A DNA stretch of 64,000 nucleotides from Plectosphaerella cucumerina (GCA_020746995.1 JAGPXD010000002.1:7192001-7256000), one strand, 5' to 3'. Positions 21,567-33,110 are shown, counted from the first letter of the stretch. Program-made: numbers and translations. The notes: a model not told the origin generated them from the letters alone.

Positions 21567-23893
21567 ATGCCGTCGGCGCCCGAGCTGCTCCATGCGGCAC
21601 ACACCCTCTACGCCCGCAACGCCATCGGCGGTAACGGCGCCGAACGCCCCAGCTTCTACAAGATCATCGGCATCCTCCTCGCCGTCGCCTCGGGCATCTT
21701 TATCGGCATCTCCTTCGTCCTGAAGAAGATCGGCCTGCTCAAGGCGAACGAAAAGTACAACGAGGAGGCCGGCGAGGGCTATGGATATCTCAAGAATGGC
21801 TACTGGTGGGGAGGCATGACGCTCATGATTCTCGGCGAGGTCTGCAACCTCGGCGCCTATGCCTTCACTGATGCTAGTATGGTTACCCGCAAGTTGGCCT
21901 GGTGAGCAACGTACTGACTTCGTGTGTCTTAGTTCTGGTCACCACCCTGGGCGCCCTGTCCGTCGTCATCACCGCCGTCCTATCCGCCATCTTCCTCAAG
22001 GAGCGCCTCAGCATGGTCGGCAAGGTCTCGTGCTTCCTGTGTCTTGTCGGCGCCGTCGTCATCGTCCTCAACGCTCCTCAGCAGTCTGCCGTGGCCAACA
22101 TCCAGCAGATGCAGAGCTTTGTCGTCCACCCCCTCTTCCTCACCTATGCCGGTCTCATCATTGTCGGTTCCGTCATCTGTGCGTACTGGGCTGGTCCAAG
22201 ATGGGGCAAGAAGAACATGCTCGTCTACCTGTCCATCTGCAGCTGGGTCGGCGGCCTCAGCGTTGTCGCTACCCAAGGCCTTGGCGCTGCTATCGTCACC
22301 CAGGCCGAGGGCACTCCCCAGTTCAACCAGTGGTTCCTCTACGTCGTGCTGGTCTTTGTCATTGGCACCCTACTTGTCGAGATTGTCTTCCTCAACGTAT
22401 GTCCTTCCCCTGACCCCCCTTCCTTGCCACCTCCCACTAACACGTCCCAGAAAGCCCTCAACCTGTTCAACGCCGCCATGGTCACGCCCACCTACTACGT
22501 CTACTTCACCAGCGCCACCATCATCACCTCGGCCATCCTATTCCGTGGCTTCCGCGGCAGCGGCGAGGCCATTGCCAGCGTCGTCATGGGCTTCCTCACA
22601 ATTTGCTGCGGCGTCGTTCTCCTCCAGCTGTCCAAGTCCGCCAAGGATGTTCCCGATACCGCCGTGTTCTCCGGCAACTTGGACCAGATTCAGACCATCG
22701 CCGAACAGGAGCAGTCCGAGACGGACCCCAAGGCCGACGCCATCCGCGGCACCGCCGCCATCGTCCGCAGGATCTCTCACGCCCGCCTTCGTATGGAGGC
22801 CGAGGAGGTCAGGCGCCTGCACGAGGAGAAGCGCCAGGAGCAGCTCGCCCCCGTTGCCGAGGACGGTGGTCCCGTGTACGAGTGGGACGGCCTACGCCGC
22901 CGCAAGACGGTCAACTTTGGCAGCCAAAGCGGCCGTCCCCGTTCCGCTACTACCGGTACACCCTTCACCGTCCCCCGGACCCCCGAGGCCCACCCACCGC
23001 TCGGCATGTCTCGCTTCCCCACAGAGGAGGAGGAGAACCGGCCACCATCGCCCGGCATGCTGTCCAGCTTCGCCGGCACCATCCGCAGCCGCGGCCGCTC
23101 CATCATCTCCAACAACCCCCCGGACTTCTCGCACCACAAGCAGACGAGCCCCATGCCTCCCGTGCCACTGACCGAGATCGCTGTCGCCGTCCAAAAACCC
23201 GGTGGCCCCTCAGACGTCATCACCCACGACTACGCCACCGAATACGCCGGCGCCCGTGGCGTCTACGACCAGCGCACCATCTCCGGCGACAGCGGTGTCA
23301 GCTCCCACCTGGCCCCGACGCCCCCGCCACACTCGGGCGGCACCAGGAGGCAATTCTCCTTCCACAACGTCTTCAAGCGCAACGCCTCCCCCTCACCCCA
23401 ACCCGAGGAAGAGGTTCCCCCACCACCCCGCTCCGCCGGCCACCTCGCCCGTTTCGGCCTCGGCTCCCGCGGCAGCTCGACGCCGCACGTCAAGAACGCC
23501 ACCGAGGAAGAGCGCCTCGGCCTCGTCACCGGCGACTCGCGCAGCATGCCCGCGCTCCCGCGCTACGGTGCCGACGACGACGATGACGACGAATACCCTG
23601 ATGAAGATAAGCGACGTATGATGGAGCTCGTCGGCAGCTCGTCGCCCCCGGAACCGTCGAGGTACGGTCGTGGTATCACATCGCCCCCAAGGCGGAGGGG
23701 GAGCGATGAGGATGATGATAAGGATGAGGATGAGGACGTGACGTATGCGTATTATGATACCCATAGTCGGAGGTATGGGAGCGGGAGTAGTGGAAGGGGG
23801 AGCCCGCCGCCGCCACCGCCGCCACCGCATCGTACGCCGCCACCGCATCGTACGCCGCCGTCTAGGAAGCCGGTGGGCGGGAATGGGTTTTAA
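21567..23893 (+). CDS. NIPA-type magnesium transporter (DUF803) with long disordered tail
   Basis: Multi-pass membrane protein of 738 residues. NIPA proteins transport Mg2+ in animals; the fungal function is inferred. Exons are 21567-21876, 21933-22396 and 22451-23893. The first intron (56 nt) interrupts TDA|ILVTTLGALSVV, a NIPA signature. The second (54 nt) is in frame and free of stops, but removing it gives FLNKALNLFNAAMVTPTYYV, the conserved helix; an unspliced product would carry 18 Pro/Ser-rich residues there. The membrane domain covers roughly residues 30-320 (KIIGILLAVASGIFIGISFV at the start). The remaining 400 residues are low complexity: charged, Ser/Pro-rich, with an Asp run and a terminal Pro-His-Arg-Thr repeat. 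The bases near the 3' end become G-rich with low C, unlike the rest of the gene. Confidence 0.88.
23818..23853 (+). repeat. 18-bp tandem repeat, two copies, in NIPA coding tail
   Basis: GCCGCCACCGCATCGTAC is repeated exactly twice and encodes two PPHRTP units in the disordered C-terminus. A further partial copy follows. Such a repeat can gain or lose units without breaking the frame. Confidence 0.85.
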
Positions 23894-24126
23894 GGAGGTT
23901 TGGGATGTTTTGGGCGGGCATAGCATGTTTTTTTGCATTACGACTGGGCTTGGCCGCGGCTCTGGGTCGAGTGGTGAAGGCCGACATGAGTAATGACATT
24001 GTCGTGTTGTAGCATACGGCATCACGGCACATTGCATGTATGAAAGTAGTGTATCTATATCATCATTCATTCTGTCGTGGGAGCTGACTCCGTCTGCTAT
24101 TACAGTTTTTGCACTTCATGGCCGTA

Positions 24127-25272
24127 CTAAATGATGTCCCCTCCGTATCCTCCACCAAATCCGCCTCGGCCTCCTCCAAACCCGCCGCCGCCACCGCCGA
24201 AGGGATTACCCCCTGGCCGGGGGAAGCCAGGCCCGACGGGATCCCATCGGGCACCAGGGGGCGCTTGAGGGTCGAAGCCGCCTCCTTGGCCTCCGTGGCC
24301 GCCGAAGAGAGGGTCATCGAAAGTAGGGTGCATGCCGCCGCCGCCCCCGGGTCGAGGGAGACCTCCGCCGCCGACGAAAGACGGGCGCAGGGGGTCGTGA
24401 GGACCAAGGCCAGGGGGGTTGAGGTCATCGTGACCTATGTTGAAGGGTGATCGGCCCGGCATGGCGAGGCCGCCGCCGCGAGGGGGCCGGCCGATCTCAT
24501 GCTCGTCCTCAAAGCCTGGGGGAGGGAAGTCGCCCGCCGGCACGGGGCGGAGGGGTCTGTGCGGCTCGGCGAGGGGGTCCGCGAGGGGATACGGCCGGGG
24601 GTCGCCAGCGGGTTGGAAGGGACGGCCGGGCTCCCTGCCCGCTTGGCCGCGATTCTCGTCCTCTGCCTGGCGGCGTGCGTCGCGGTCATCTTCGGACTCG
24701 ACGTAGCCTTCTGCCTGAAGCTTGGGGACGAGTTTCTGGATGATTTCCTTTTTGAATTGCTCGATGAATTCTGTAAGTTTCCCCTCTGAGACGAAGAGTT
24801 TCCCGACGGCAGCGGGGAGATCACTCCTATCCTCCGCGCCGTCTGCACCCAGGGCAATGCGCAAGGGTAACTTTGACGCATCGACGAGATCTCGCGGGGC
24901 AATCTCAAAACGGTGAATGACGTCGTGGCCGACGGCGAGGGCGCGGACCTCGATCTTCGTGCCCATGCGGGAGACGTTTACGACGTCGGTCATGGAGGTC
25001 TGCTTGTGGGCGTAGACGAAGGAGAGGGTGCCGAAACCGGCGTTCCAGGAGGGGGGCAGGCGGGGGGCGTGGGAGGCGATTTCGGGTTCGATGCGTTTTT
25101 CTTCGTCGAAGCCGAGGAGGCGGAAGTGGAGGGAGGTCATGCAGGCGTGGGAGGCGAGGGCGATGACTTCGTACGAAGAGCTGAGGTCGGAGGAGGGGTC
25201 GTCTTTTGGGTGCGTGGGGAGGGCGTCGGCCATGCGTTGCAGGATGGCCTGCGGGGCGAGGGGGGTCGCCAT
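24127..25272 (-). CDS. PI31-type proteasome regulator (Fub1-like)
   Basis: Single-exon gene of 381 residues. PI31 family proteins bind the 20S proteasome and modulate its activity or assembly; the yeast member is Fub1. The N-terminal half (residues 1-170) forms the FP-type domain, with a hydrophobic core around SYEVIALASHACMTSLHFRL and FGTLSFVYAHKQ. The C-terminal half is Pro/Gly-rich and carries the PI31 C-terminal signature DDLNPPGLGPHDPLRP and MHPTFDDPLFGG, then GARWDPVGPG. It ends in a Gly/Phe/Arg-rich tail. The frame is open for 71 codons upstream, but the ATG at 25272 starts a protein with family-like spacing and follows an AAA-containing leader, so I chose it. It shares a divergent promoter of about 340 bp with rev7. 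Confidence 0.85.
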   Translation of the reverse strand: MATPLAPQAILQRMADALPTHPKDDPSSDLSSSYEVIALASHACMTSLHFRLLGFDEEKRIEPEIASHAPRLPPSWNAGFGTLSFVYAHKQTSMTDVVNVSRMGTKIEVRALAVGHDVIHRFEIAPRDLVDASKLPLRIALGADGAEDRSDLPAAVGKLFVSEGKLTEFIEQFKKEIIQKLVPKLQAEGYVESEDDRDARRQAEDENRGQAGREPGRPFQPAGDPRPYPLADPLAEPHRPLRPVPAGDFPPPGFEDEHEIGRPPRGGGLAMPGRSPFNIGHDDLNPPGLGPHDPLRPSFVGGGGLPRPGGGGGMHPTFDDPLFGGHGGQGGGFDPQAPPGARWDPVGPGFPRPGGNPFGGGGGGFGGGRGGFGGGYGGDII

Positions 25273-25615
25273 TTTGGATTTGGAGGATTGATGTGATTGA
25301 TGGTTGGTGGTTGTGTTTGAGACGGTGTGGTTGATGTTGATGATGAAAGTGATGAGGCGATCTCTTGATGAAGCTTGGAGCTTATAGCGGGAAGCTGCTG
25401 TTAGCTCCGTGCCTGCCCATTGGGCCGAGCTGCAGGCGCCTGCCTGATCCGTGGCGTCACTGCCGGCTGCCTCCAGTCCCCCCAAATTTAGTGCGGGGTG
25501 CTACCCGACTGCCCCTCCATTCTGGACCACGTCACGTGTTCTGGCGTTCCTCCCGCGACACACCTCGACGCGCCCTCAACGTCAACCCTCGACTTCTCCC
25601 TTGCACACACCAAAA
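25273..25615. other. Divergent promoter region, PI31-like / rev7
   Basis: 343 bp between two start codons. The plus strand is pyrimidine-rich just before rev7 (CTCGACTTCTCCCTTGCACA). A CACGTCACGTG stretch lies at about 25531, an E-box-like CACGTG core in the middle of the shared promoter. No gene. Confidence 0.5.
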
Positions 25616-26537
25616 ATGTCATCCTCCACCGCCCCCTCCTCCGGCGACGCCGTCCCCATCCCCCAAGCCCGCACTCTCCTCACGACATTCACAACCTTCC
25701 TCACCCTCGCCGTCCACACAATCCTCTACCATCGCGCCATCTACCCCCCCGAGGCCTTCCTCCTCGCCCGCTTCCACAACCTCCCCGTCCGCCAGTGCCG
25801 CCACCCGGGCCTCTGCGCCTGGATCAACGATTCCCTCACTCAGGTGCGCGCCCTTCTAGCCCGCGCCCAGCTCGACCGCGTCTGCATCAACATCCACCAA
25901 CGCCGGGGCCTCGCCGTCGTCGAGCGATGGGTCTTCGACGTCTCCTCCTTCCCCGCCTGGGTCGACGATGAGGCTGAGCGCGCGAGACTGGCGGCGGCGG
26001 CGGCCAAGGGGAAGGGAAAGGAGAGAGCGCGGCCTGTCACTTGGGAAGAACGGGAGCGTCGCGAGCAGAGGCCCCGTAGGATCACCGAGGCGGAGAGAGA
26101 TGAGCTTGAGCGTGGTGGTGCTGTCAACTGGGTCGATGTCGATGAGGCCATGCGCGGAGCTCTCCGGAGGGTCGCTTACGCCGCTGAGAAGAAGGGCGCT
26201 GCTGAAGAAGGATGCACTTTCACTATAGCCGTTGAGCTGAAGGACGGCGCCCAGCCTCCTCTAGGGGTGAGTTCACTATATTCCCCCGATGGAAGTCAAC
26301 TAACCACATCAGTCCGAACACTGGATCCCCTCACAACAAGATCAGCAACCTCCCGGCTCAGACGAAGCCTTCCCACCCCCCTCCACCCCCGGCGACAAAT
26401 CCACCACGCCCCTGCGCACAGTCACCGCCGGCCCCCTCTTCTTCGAGTGCTGGATCGAAGAGAACGCCATCCCGCCACCAGACAAACCCCCCGCACACGT
26501 CGTCGATTTTGGCACACAAGACTCCGAGTATCCTTGA
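25616..26537 (+). CDS. rev7: REV7 / MAD2B, HORMA-domain subunit of DNA polymerase zeta
   Basis: HORMA-domain adaptor that binds the Rev3 catalytic subunit in translesion synthesis. Exons are 25616-26266 and 26313-26537, giving 291 residues. The intron is 46 nt with donor GTGAGT, branch site CTAAC and acceptor CAG. The HORMA start is clear: LTTFTTFLTLAVHTILYHRAIYP, followed by FHNLPVRQCRHPGLCAWI, as in fungal Rev7. The segment RVCINIHQRRGLAVVERWVFDVSSFP is the central strand. A charged Arg/Lys/Glu-rich insertion (residues about 125-165) interrupts the fold, as often in filamentous fungi. The spliced exon 2 supplies SEHWIPSQ and FFECWIEEN, the safety-belt side of HORMA. The Mad2 spindle protein is the alternative, but the RQCRHPGL segment and length favour Rev7. 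Confidence 0.85.
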
Positions 26538-26860
26538 CAAGGATAGCATTTTCATCATCCCCCGTCCCGTAGGACCGAGAAACACCCGCCCCCCTTTGAA
26601 ACTACCACGCTGAAACACGAAAAACCCTGAACAATAAAAAGAGGCCGCGGCCTCGGGGGTATTCGGGACACCTAAACCTCCACCATCCCCCCCTTTCTCT
26701 AGTGTACCGCCAACGCCAGAAAACCCAAGGCCATCCGCCCCATGATACACCGGCGACACGCCCACGCGGCCTCCGTAAACCCGAACAACAAGGCCCTGCC
26801 GACCGTCCGCACAGTCCGTCCCATAACGCCAGTAGTTGTCGACGGTAGACCCGCGCCGCC
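26538..26860. other. Convergent intergenic region, rev7 / bud3
   Basis: 323 bp of 3' UTR sequence between two stop codons. No gene seen; the minus-strand open frames here are extensions of chance frames. Confidence 0.55.
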
Positions 26861-29800
26861 CTAAGCGTCGTCGCCCGTGCTGCCACCGCCGCTGCTCTGC
26901 CCCTTGATGAGCGCCCGTAGGCTCACAATCTCGCGCTTGAGCCGCGCGTTCTCGCGCTTCGTCTTGGCCGCCTCCTCGCTCGCGTCGCGCATCTTGCTCA
27001 CCAGCTCCTCCTTGTCCTCGCGATTCTTGCCGCGCAGCGCCTTGACGATCTTGCCCAGCTCGCTGTTGAACTTTTCGTACAGCAGCTCGTTCTCCGCCGT
27101 CGCCTCCTTGTACAGCTGGTCGATGGCCTTGACCTTGGACTCGGCCGCCTTGACCGACCCGTCCATGTCGCGCTGGATCGCCGCCTGACGCTCCGTGAGC
27201 TCCGACATGACGGCCGGCACCCGCTCCTCCAGCGCCGCTACAGACTCGGCCAGCCGCCGCAGGTCCACCGTGCCGCCGCGCGGGCCCAGTCCGCCGTTGA
27301 CGCGCTGCATCTCCTCGGCGATTTTGCTGAGCTCCGTCTTGAGCGATGCGTCCACCTCGTCCACCGCCTGCTTCTCCGTCTGCAGTCTCTCGCGCAGCTT
27401 CTGAGGCGACTGCAGCCGCAGCTTTCCGGGGCTCGTCGTCCGGCCAAAACTCGTCGTCGGCCTCGTCAGCGATTCAGGCACATCCGTCCCCGTGCTCCGC
27501 GTCGGCTTGAGCGTCGGAATCTGCGACATCGACAGCGTCTTGCCGTGGCCGCCCCGGATCGAAAGCCGCGCCTTGTCAGCGCCCATCGATGCCGACGGCT
27601 GGAACACATCGGCTAGCGACACATTCTCCTTTTGCGTCCGCGGCACCCGCAGGCTTTGCGTCGCCGGGCTGACGGGGATCCTAGACGGCGAGGGCGACTT
27701 GGCCCGCGGTGTCGAGTTGAACTTTTCCGACACCTGTTTGCTGACGACGCTCAGGGGCATGATAGGCGGCCTTTGCTGTTGGAACTGCTGCTGCTGCTGC
27801 TGCTGTAGCGTCTCTTCCGGATCTTCGATGCTCGCGGCCGCCATAAGGCTGCGCAGGTCGGACAGGGAGCTTCGCCGCTTCTTCTTGAGCTTGCTGGAAG
27901 ACGCCGCCTCGCCCGGCTCGCCAATGGTCTCGAGGAACCGCCACGAGCTCGTCGGCCGCGCCATGTCGTCAAACGCCCCCGTCACGGGCGGCCTATCCCT
28001 CGACACCGGCCGTCGCAGCTTGCCCGGACTCGGCGGCGGGCCTCCGATGCCCATGTCGATGGATTTCGTGCGGCCCATGCCCGTGGCTTTTGAGAGGCTA
28101 GACGCCGTGTGGCTGACGTCGCCTGTTGCCGGGTTGCGGCCGTGCTTGCTGAGGGTGCGCCATACCGACGGGCGGTCCTCCTTGTTGCTGTTCTGGCGTA
28201 GCAGCGCGTCGAAACCGAACTTGCGCCGGATCGACGACGTGTTGGACGTTAGCGACCCCGTGTGCGACTTGTTGCCGCCGGCGCGCGAGTTGATCGACTC
28301 GTAGCTCGCCGCGTTGGCGCCCGCTGCCAGAGCCTGCGCCGCCGTGCCGGCTTCCTCGAAGATACGGTCGCAGTCCTCGACGAGCCGGTCAAGTAGGTTG
28401 ATGTAATGGTGCGCCGTGCCGTCGGTGACGAGCAGTTCAGCGAAAGCAGCCGTCAGCGCGCCCCGGTCGCCGTCATTGCTGCACCCCTCGAGTAGGTCGG
28501 CCAACAGCTTGATGAGCGCCGTGAAGGCGCGGCGGTTCTGCGGCGCCATGTCGCCGAACATGAAGTTGACGAAATCGGCAAAGTTGCCTGGCACCTTCTT
28601 GTTGAGCCGCTCCTGCAGGGTGTCGAGGGCTTGCATTGTCATGATGGCGCCCATCTGCTCACGCCAAGCGATGCGCAGGAACTTTTCGAATGCCACGAAA
28701 ATGACGTCCGACGTCAGCTCTGCCGAAGCTTCCAAATCGAACGGCGTCTCGATGAGGCGGTTGTACAGGTCGTTGACAGCGAGCTCATCGACGGCGCCAC
28801 GGTTCAGCAGCGACCGCCCGATGATATTGCCCTTGCGCGACTGCAGGCTTGCCATGTATCCGGTAAATGTCTGTTCAAGCCGCATGAGCGGGTTCTCGGG
28901 CCTCGCGTCGGCGCGCACGCCGTCGCGGCTGCGGGCCGAGCCGTAGATGGAGCTCTGCTCGCTGTGGCTGTTGCCGCGGGAGATGCTGGGCGGGTTGAAG
29001 GCGCCCGATAGCGGGGGCCGCTTGCTGGCCTGCTGCTGGTCGGCGGTGTTGACGCTTCCGCCCCAGATGCTGGAGAAGAGGCCCTTGACAGGGGAGGATG
29101 CGAGGAAGGACCGGGTCTTTTCGGCGCGGCTGGTCAGCTGGACGCCCTTGAGGGTCTTTGTGTAGTAGGAGATGAGGGCGGGGGTGAGGCGGAGGTTGGA
29201 CACGTTGAACTGCATGCTGAGCAGCTGGATGACTGAGGAAGGTTAGCTTGGTGAATCATCTATCACAAAAAGAATACTCACTCCTCCGACTGAGTGTGGG
29301 CAAAAAGTCCTCAACGGCAACCTCATCCGAGAATTGCCTCCCATTCAAACCAGCCGTGTGCATCGTAAGGCGTGAGCCGTCGACGCGAACGTTGACGATA
29401 ATCTCAACTCCATAATGACCAATAGGCGCGCCCTTCGTGCCCCTCTCATGGTCGACAACCACCCTCACGGGGGCGGGCTCTCTGCGTCCCTCGACGAGCT
29501 GGTCAGCGCCCTCCTGGAAGACGGCGGCGAAGATGCCCAGGTTATTATCCGGCAGCCGGGCGGCGCGCATAGTCCAGCAGGGGTCCTCGCGCTCCGCCTC
29601 TGAGAAGCGTCCCTCGACGCGAGCTTTCGCCACATCCTCGGTCCATTTTGACGCGCGCCCGGCAAAGGCCTCGTGGAGCTGGAAGCAGCGCGACGTGACG
29701 GCCGTGCCGGTGACCCACTCGCCGGCATGGGCGCCGTGCATCTCTTGGGTAGATGTCATCCAGACGGTGTCGCCGTCTGCGGATTCCGTGAAGCGCACGT

Positions 29801-31550
29801 CGGCGAGGTTGTGCCAGCCCGTGAAGGCGAGCTCGTACTTTGCGGGGCCGCCGGCGGCGTTTGTCATTGAGATGAGCAGGCCGGCGGCTGAGGGCTTGTC
29901 AATCTCGCGCAGGAGGTCACGGCCGGAGACCATAGCGGGGCCGAGCTTCTTGAGGATGACGAGGCAGTCTGCGAAGAGGAGGAACATTCCCGCGCGATCG
30001 GGGAGCTCGGCCTCGTCGACGGGGCCGAAGGGGGCGGGGAGCTCGACAAAGTCGGCGGCGAGGATGAGGCGGCCCTGGGGCTGGAGGTCGAGGGGCCAGT
30101 CCTCGACCATGTTGCGCAGGCGGTTTGTGACCTGGGGCTTGTCGGGGAGGGGGTCGTCCATGGAGCAGATGTTTGTGATGATGTCGCGGGCCTTGAGCAT
30201 GGTCTGCAGGGCGGGATGGGTCATGGGCAGACAGCTGACGATCTGGTCGATGAGGAGGCTGTAGCGGGGGAGGCGCTGGACGGGCTCGATGAGGATGGAG
30301 CGGATGGCCTGCTCGCCGGTCTGGGTGACGCGCTGGCGGAAGCTGGACTGCTGGTCGAGGAAGGAGTTGAGGAGGGTGGGGAAGTGCTGGCTGGCGCGGA
30401 TGTAGTCCTGGTAACAGTCTGTGAATTTCGGGAACCAGTCGAGGAAGACCTTCGCCATGGCGAGGGCGCCGCTAGGGTCCTTTGGCTTGTTCGTGCCGGG
30501 GGGTCCGAGGAGGGCAAAGGCCGAGGCGGCGCCGGAGGGGGCGGCCATGTCCTTGACGGCTTCGTCCTCGCTCTGATCCATGACACGGCGCAGTTCTTGC
30601 ATGAATGCCGTGTTCATCTGCAGGATCTTATCGGCAGACGCGGGGAACAGGCGTTCGAGCTCCTCCTCCGAGGGGCTGAGGCTGGCGGGGTCGCGCTGCT
30701 TTGCGCTCTGGCGGAAGTCATCGGCGATGTGCTTGACGAGCTCGCTGAGCTTGAGGACGTAGCGCTCCTCCGTGTCGACGAGCTCGCCCATCTTCATGCG
30801 CAGCTCGACCTTTTGGTCTTTCGTGAAAGACTTGCTTCGGTTGAGGGCGCTCGGCTTGGAGGGGGCGCGGCGCAGGCGAGCGGTTGGGAGAAAGACGGGC
30901 TCGCCGAAGAGCTTGACGAGGGGCGTGTAGCCGCCATACTGTCGCAGGGTCGGGTCGAGGATGTCGTCTTCGTCGTCGGGGACGTCCTCGAGGTCCTCGG
31001 GCTGCAGCGGCACAATACTTCCGGGCGGTAGGACGAGGTCGACGTCGACGTTGCTGACGTGCTGGGTCTGCAGGGCTGTCTGGAGGGTCTGGATGACGTC
31101 GGCGGTGAGCTCGCTGCGGACCATGGACTGGGCGAGGTCGGCGGCATGCTGTTCGCCGAAGAGGGCCTGGGCGCTACCGGGACGGCGGCCCTTTGTGGTG
31201 GGGTATGACTTTCGGAGCTGGTTCTTCGCCACCTCTGGTAGCTCGTGGAAATATTTAAAGAGGCCGAAAGCGAGGCCGCGGTAGATCTCGTCACCCTGCC
31301 ACTCGCGGTCGAGGTGGTTGACGACGCCGTAGAAGGGCGAGTTGGGACTGATGGTCAGACGGGGGAAGCATTGGAAGCCGGCGGGGGTGTAGACGTGGAT
31401 CTGGACGCGCGAGCTGTTGTGCGTGTAGTTTGCCGTGGTCGAGGGTCCGTGGAAGATGAGCACGGGGAGATGGCCGAGGAGGGGGTCGGAGGCGTGGTAG
31501 AGGGTGACGTGCTCCGGCGACAGCGCCAGCTCTTCCGTCACACGCACCAT
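26861..31550 (-). CDS. bud3: BUD3-type Rho guanine nucleotide exchange factor
   Basis: Large cytosolic protein of 1546 residues. In filamentous ascomycetes BUD3 marks septation sites and activates the Rho GTPase RHO-4. Exons are 31550-29282 and 29232-26861; the 49-nt intron (GTGAGT...CAG) joins LSRR to IIQLLSMQFNVSN. The N-terminus, HVTLYHASDPLLGHLPVLIF through FQCFPRLTISPNSPFYGVVNHL, resembles the Bud3 N-terminal region as I recall it. The Dbl-homology domain spans roughly residues 248-460 (RMKMGELVDTEERYVLKLSELVKHI; IEPVQRLPRYSLLIDQIV). A PH-like region follows. The C-terminal half holds Ser/Pro-rich stretches, a Gln run and a terminal predicted coiled coil (KTELSKIAEEMQRVNG onward). The start ATG at 31550 was preferred; upstream in-frame sequence opens only at a GTG. 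The RhoGEF identity is firm; BUD3 orthology is an inference. Confidence 0.82.
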
Positions 31551-32655
31551 GGCGGGCAGGCGGGGAGGAGTAGAGATCGGATCGAGTTGGTCTCGGGTGT
31601 GTGTGTATATGTGTGCGAGAGAGAGTGAGGAGGGCGAGGGTGGCCTCGGGGCGCCAGTCACGAGCGGAGGCTCAGATGGCCATGCGCGCGCGGTTCAGTC
31701 GTGCAGTGTGTGCGAATGTGTATGTGTGTATGCGAAAAGTGTCGGTCGATGCGCAAGTGTGGATGTCTTCAGTCGGTTGGGCCGCAGAGGTGGCCGCGTG
31801 CTTCCAGTGTTCGGACGGACAGCGAGTGTGTGTGTGGTGGTAGGTGGTGGTTGTTTGTGTGGAATGTTTGGGTCTCGGGAGCAGCGTCATGCCCCGTCCA
31901 GGCTTGCTTTCGAGTCTCGAGCCGCACGGACGGCAGATGATTGATTGTCGGAGCGGCGAATGAGACGAGCCTTCAATGCAATGATGGGGGGCAGCGGGTA
32001 ACAGATGTGCAATGTTATGCTCGGTGCTGGTGCTCTGGGTGTGTCGTGGATGCTCAATGCTTGATCCCATTTCCCCCATGTTCAGTGTTTACTCTCACCG
32101 CCGACGCGGTGGGTCCCGCCGCGTTTCTGGTTGGCAGGGGGGCAACGACCAATCATGAATCGACGGTCCGACCCGCCAGTAAACATCGGTCATCTGCGGG
32201 TGACAGCGGCACACAGTGAGGATGCCTCGCTGCTTTTATCAGACCAAACACATGGACTCTGTCCTACAACATAGATCACAGCACGGTAGGTCCTATGGTA
32301 CAGCAAGTTTGACGAACAAGTAGACTACCCGAAGAAATACGATGCTTTACTGAGAGTTTCAAGATTGACATTGAATCGTTCGATAAGGTCTATGTTCCTC
32401 GACATACGTCTTGACTTGCCAACGCATGACACACACTTCATGGCGCCAGGCCAACTATTCCTCTTCCAGACGACTCGAATTCGCACGCTGCACAGCTGTG
32501 AGCTGCCCATCAACCCCTCTTTCCCCCTTCAGTCTAGCGCACCATCCTCTCAACTCCCGCTCTCCATCCTTGCCTTCGTTGTCTCGACTCCATCACCTCC
32601 AACATCACATCTCACCTTTCACACTCATCTTACCTTACACACTCATCCCCCAACC
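31551..32655. other. Divergent promoter region, bud3 / dcc1
   Basis: 1.1 kb. The half next to bud3 contains several GT-rich (on the bud3 sense strand, CA-rich) stretches. The half next to dcc1 becomes pyrimidine-rich (about 32511-32655). No gene seen. Confidence 0.55.
31597..31628. repeat. GT/GA dinucleotide tract in bud3 leader
   Basis: A GTGTGTGTGT run followed by ATATGTGTGCGAGAGAGAG lies 47-78 bp upstream of the bud3 start. Related GT-rich stretches recur at about 31706-31738 and 31823-31860. Confidence 0.75.
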
Positions 32656-33110
32656 ATGCCAACACAAGAAGACACCGGCATCCCCATCTTCTCCGCCCCC
32701 GATGGGCGAGGGTACCGCCTCCTCGAACTCCCTCCCGAGCTTGAATCCCTCCTCGACTCCCCCACAGCTCCCGTGTAAGTCATCACCCCCTGATGCCTCT
32801 CACCAATCCCTCATCACCGCACAGCCTCTACCTCAAACAACCCGACGACGCAACTTCAGCCCAGCTCTCCGTCGACGGCGGCCAAACCTACGCCCTCCAA
32901 CAGAAAAACACCTCCAACGCCCTCTTCCTCCTCGCCCCCACCGCGTCAATCGACGCGCCCCCGTCCGAGGACCCATCAGACGAGCCAACAGAGGGCGGCA
33001 TGACCATCCTCGCCACCCTCCACGAGACAATCGAGCTCATCGTCCAAGCCCCGACGCAGCAACAAAAGGCAAAGGGCAAATGGCACGAGCGGTTCGGGAG
33101 GAATAGGTAG
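32656..33110 (+). CDS. dcc1: Dcc1-like sister chromatid cohesion protein (short form)
   Basis: Predicted 134-residue protein matching the N-terminal part of DCC1, a subunit of the Ctf18-RFC clamp loader complex needed for sister chromatid cohesion. Exons are 32656-32774 and 32825-33110 (intron 50 nt, GTAAGT...CACAG). The motif YRLLELPPELESLL, then VLYLKQPDD and the TYALQQKNTSNALFLL segment, fit the DCC1 N-terminal fold. DCC1 in animals is nearly 400 residues, and the C-terminal winged-helix part is absent here. The stop is followed by only 300 bp before the next gene's stop, and I see no further exon with family motifs. A short form may be normal in filamentous fungi; I cannot verify this. 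The basic C-terminus (GKWHERFGRNR) looks like a natural end. Confidence 0.7.

Noticed and set aside
28900..29300. Two separate genes instead of one bud3
   Set aside because: The two long frames are joined by a 49-nt intron with good borders, and the first lacks a natural end while the second lacks an upstream promoter.
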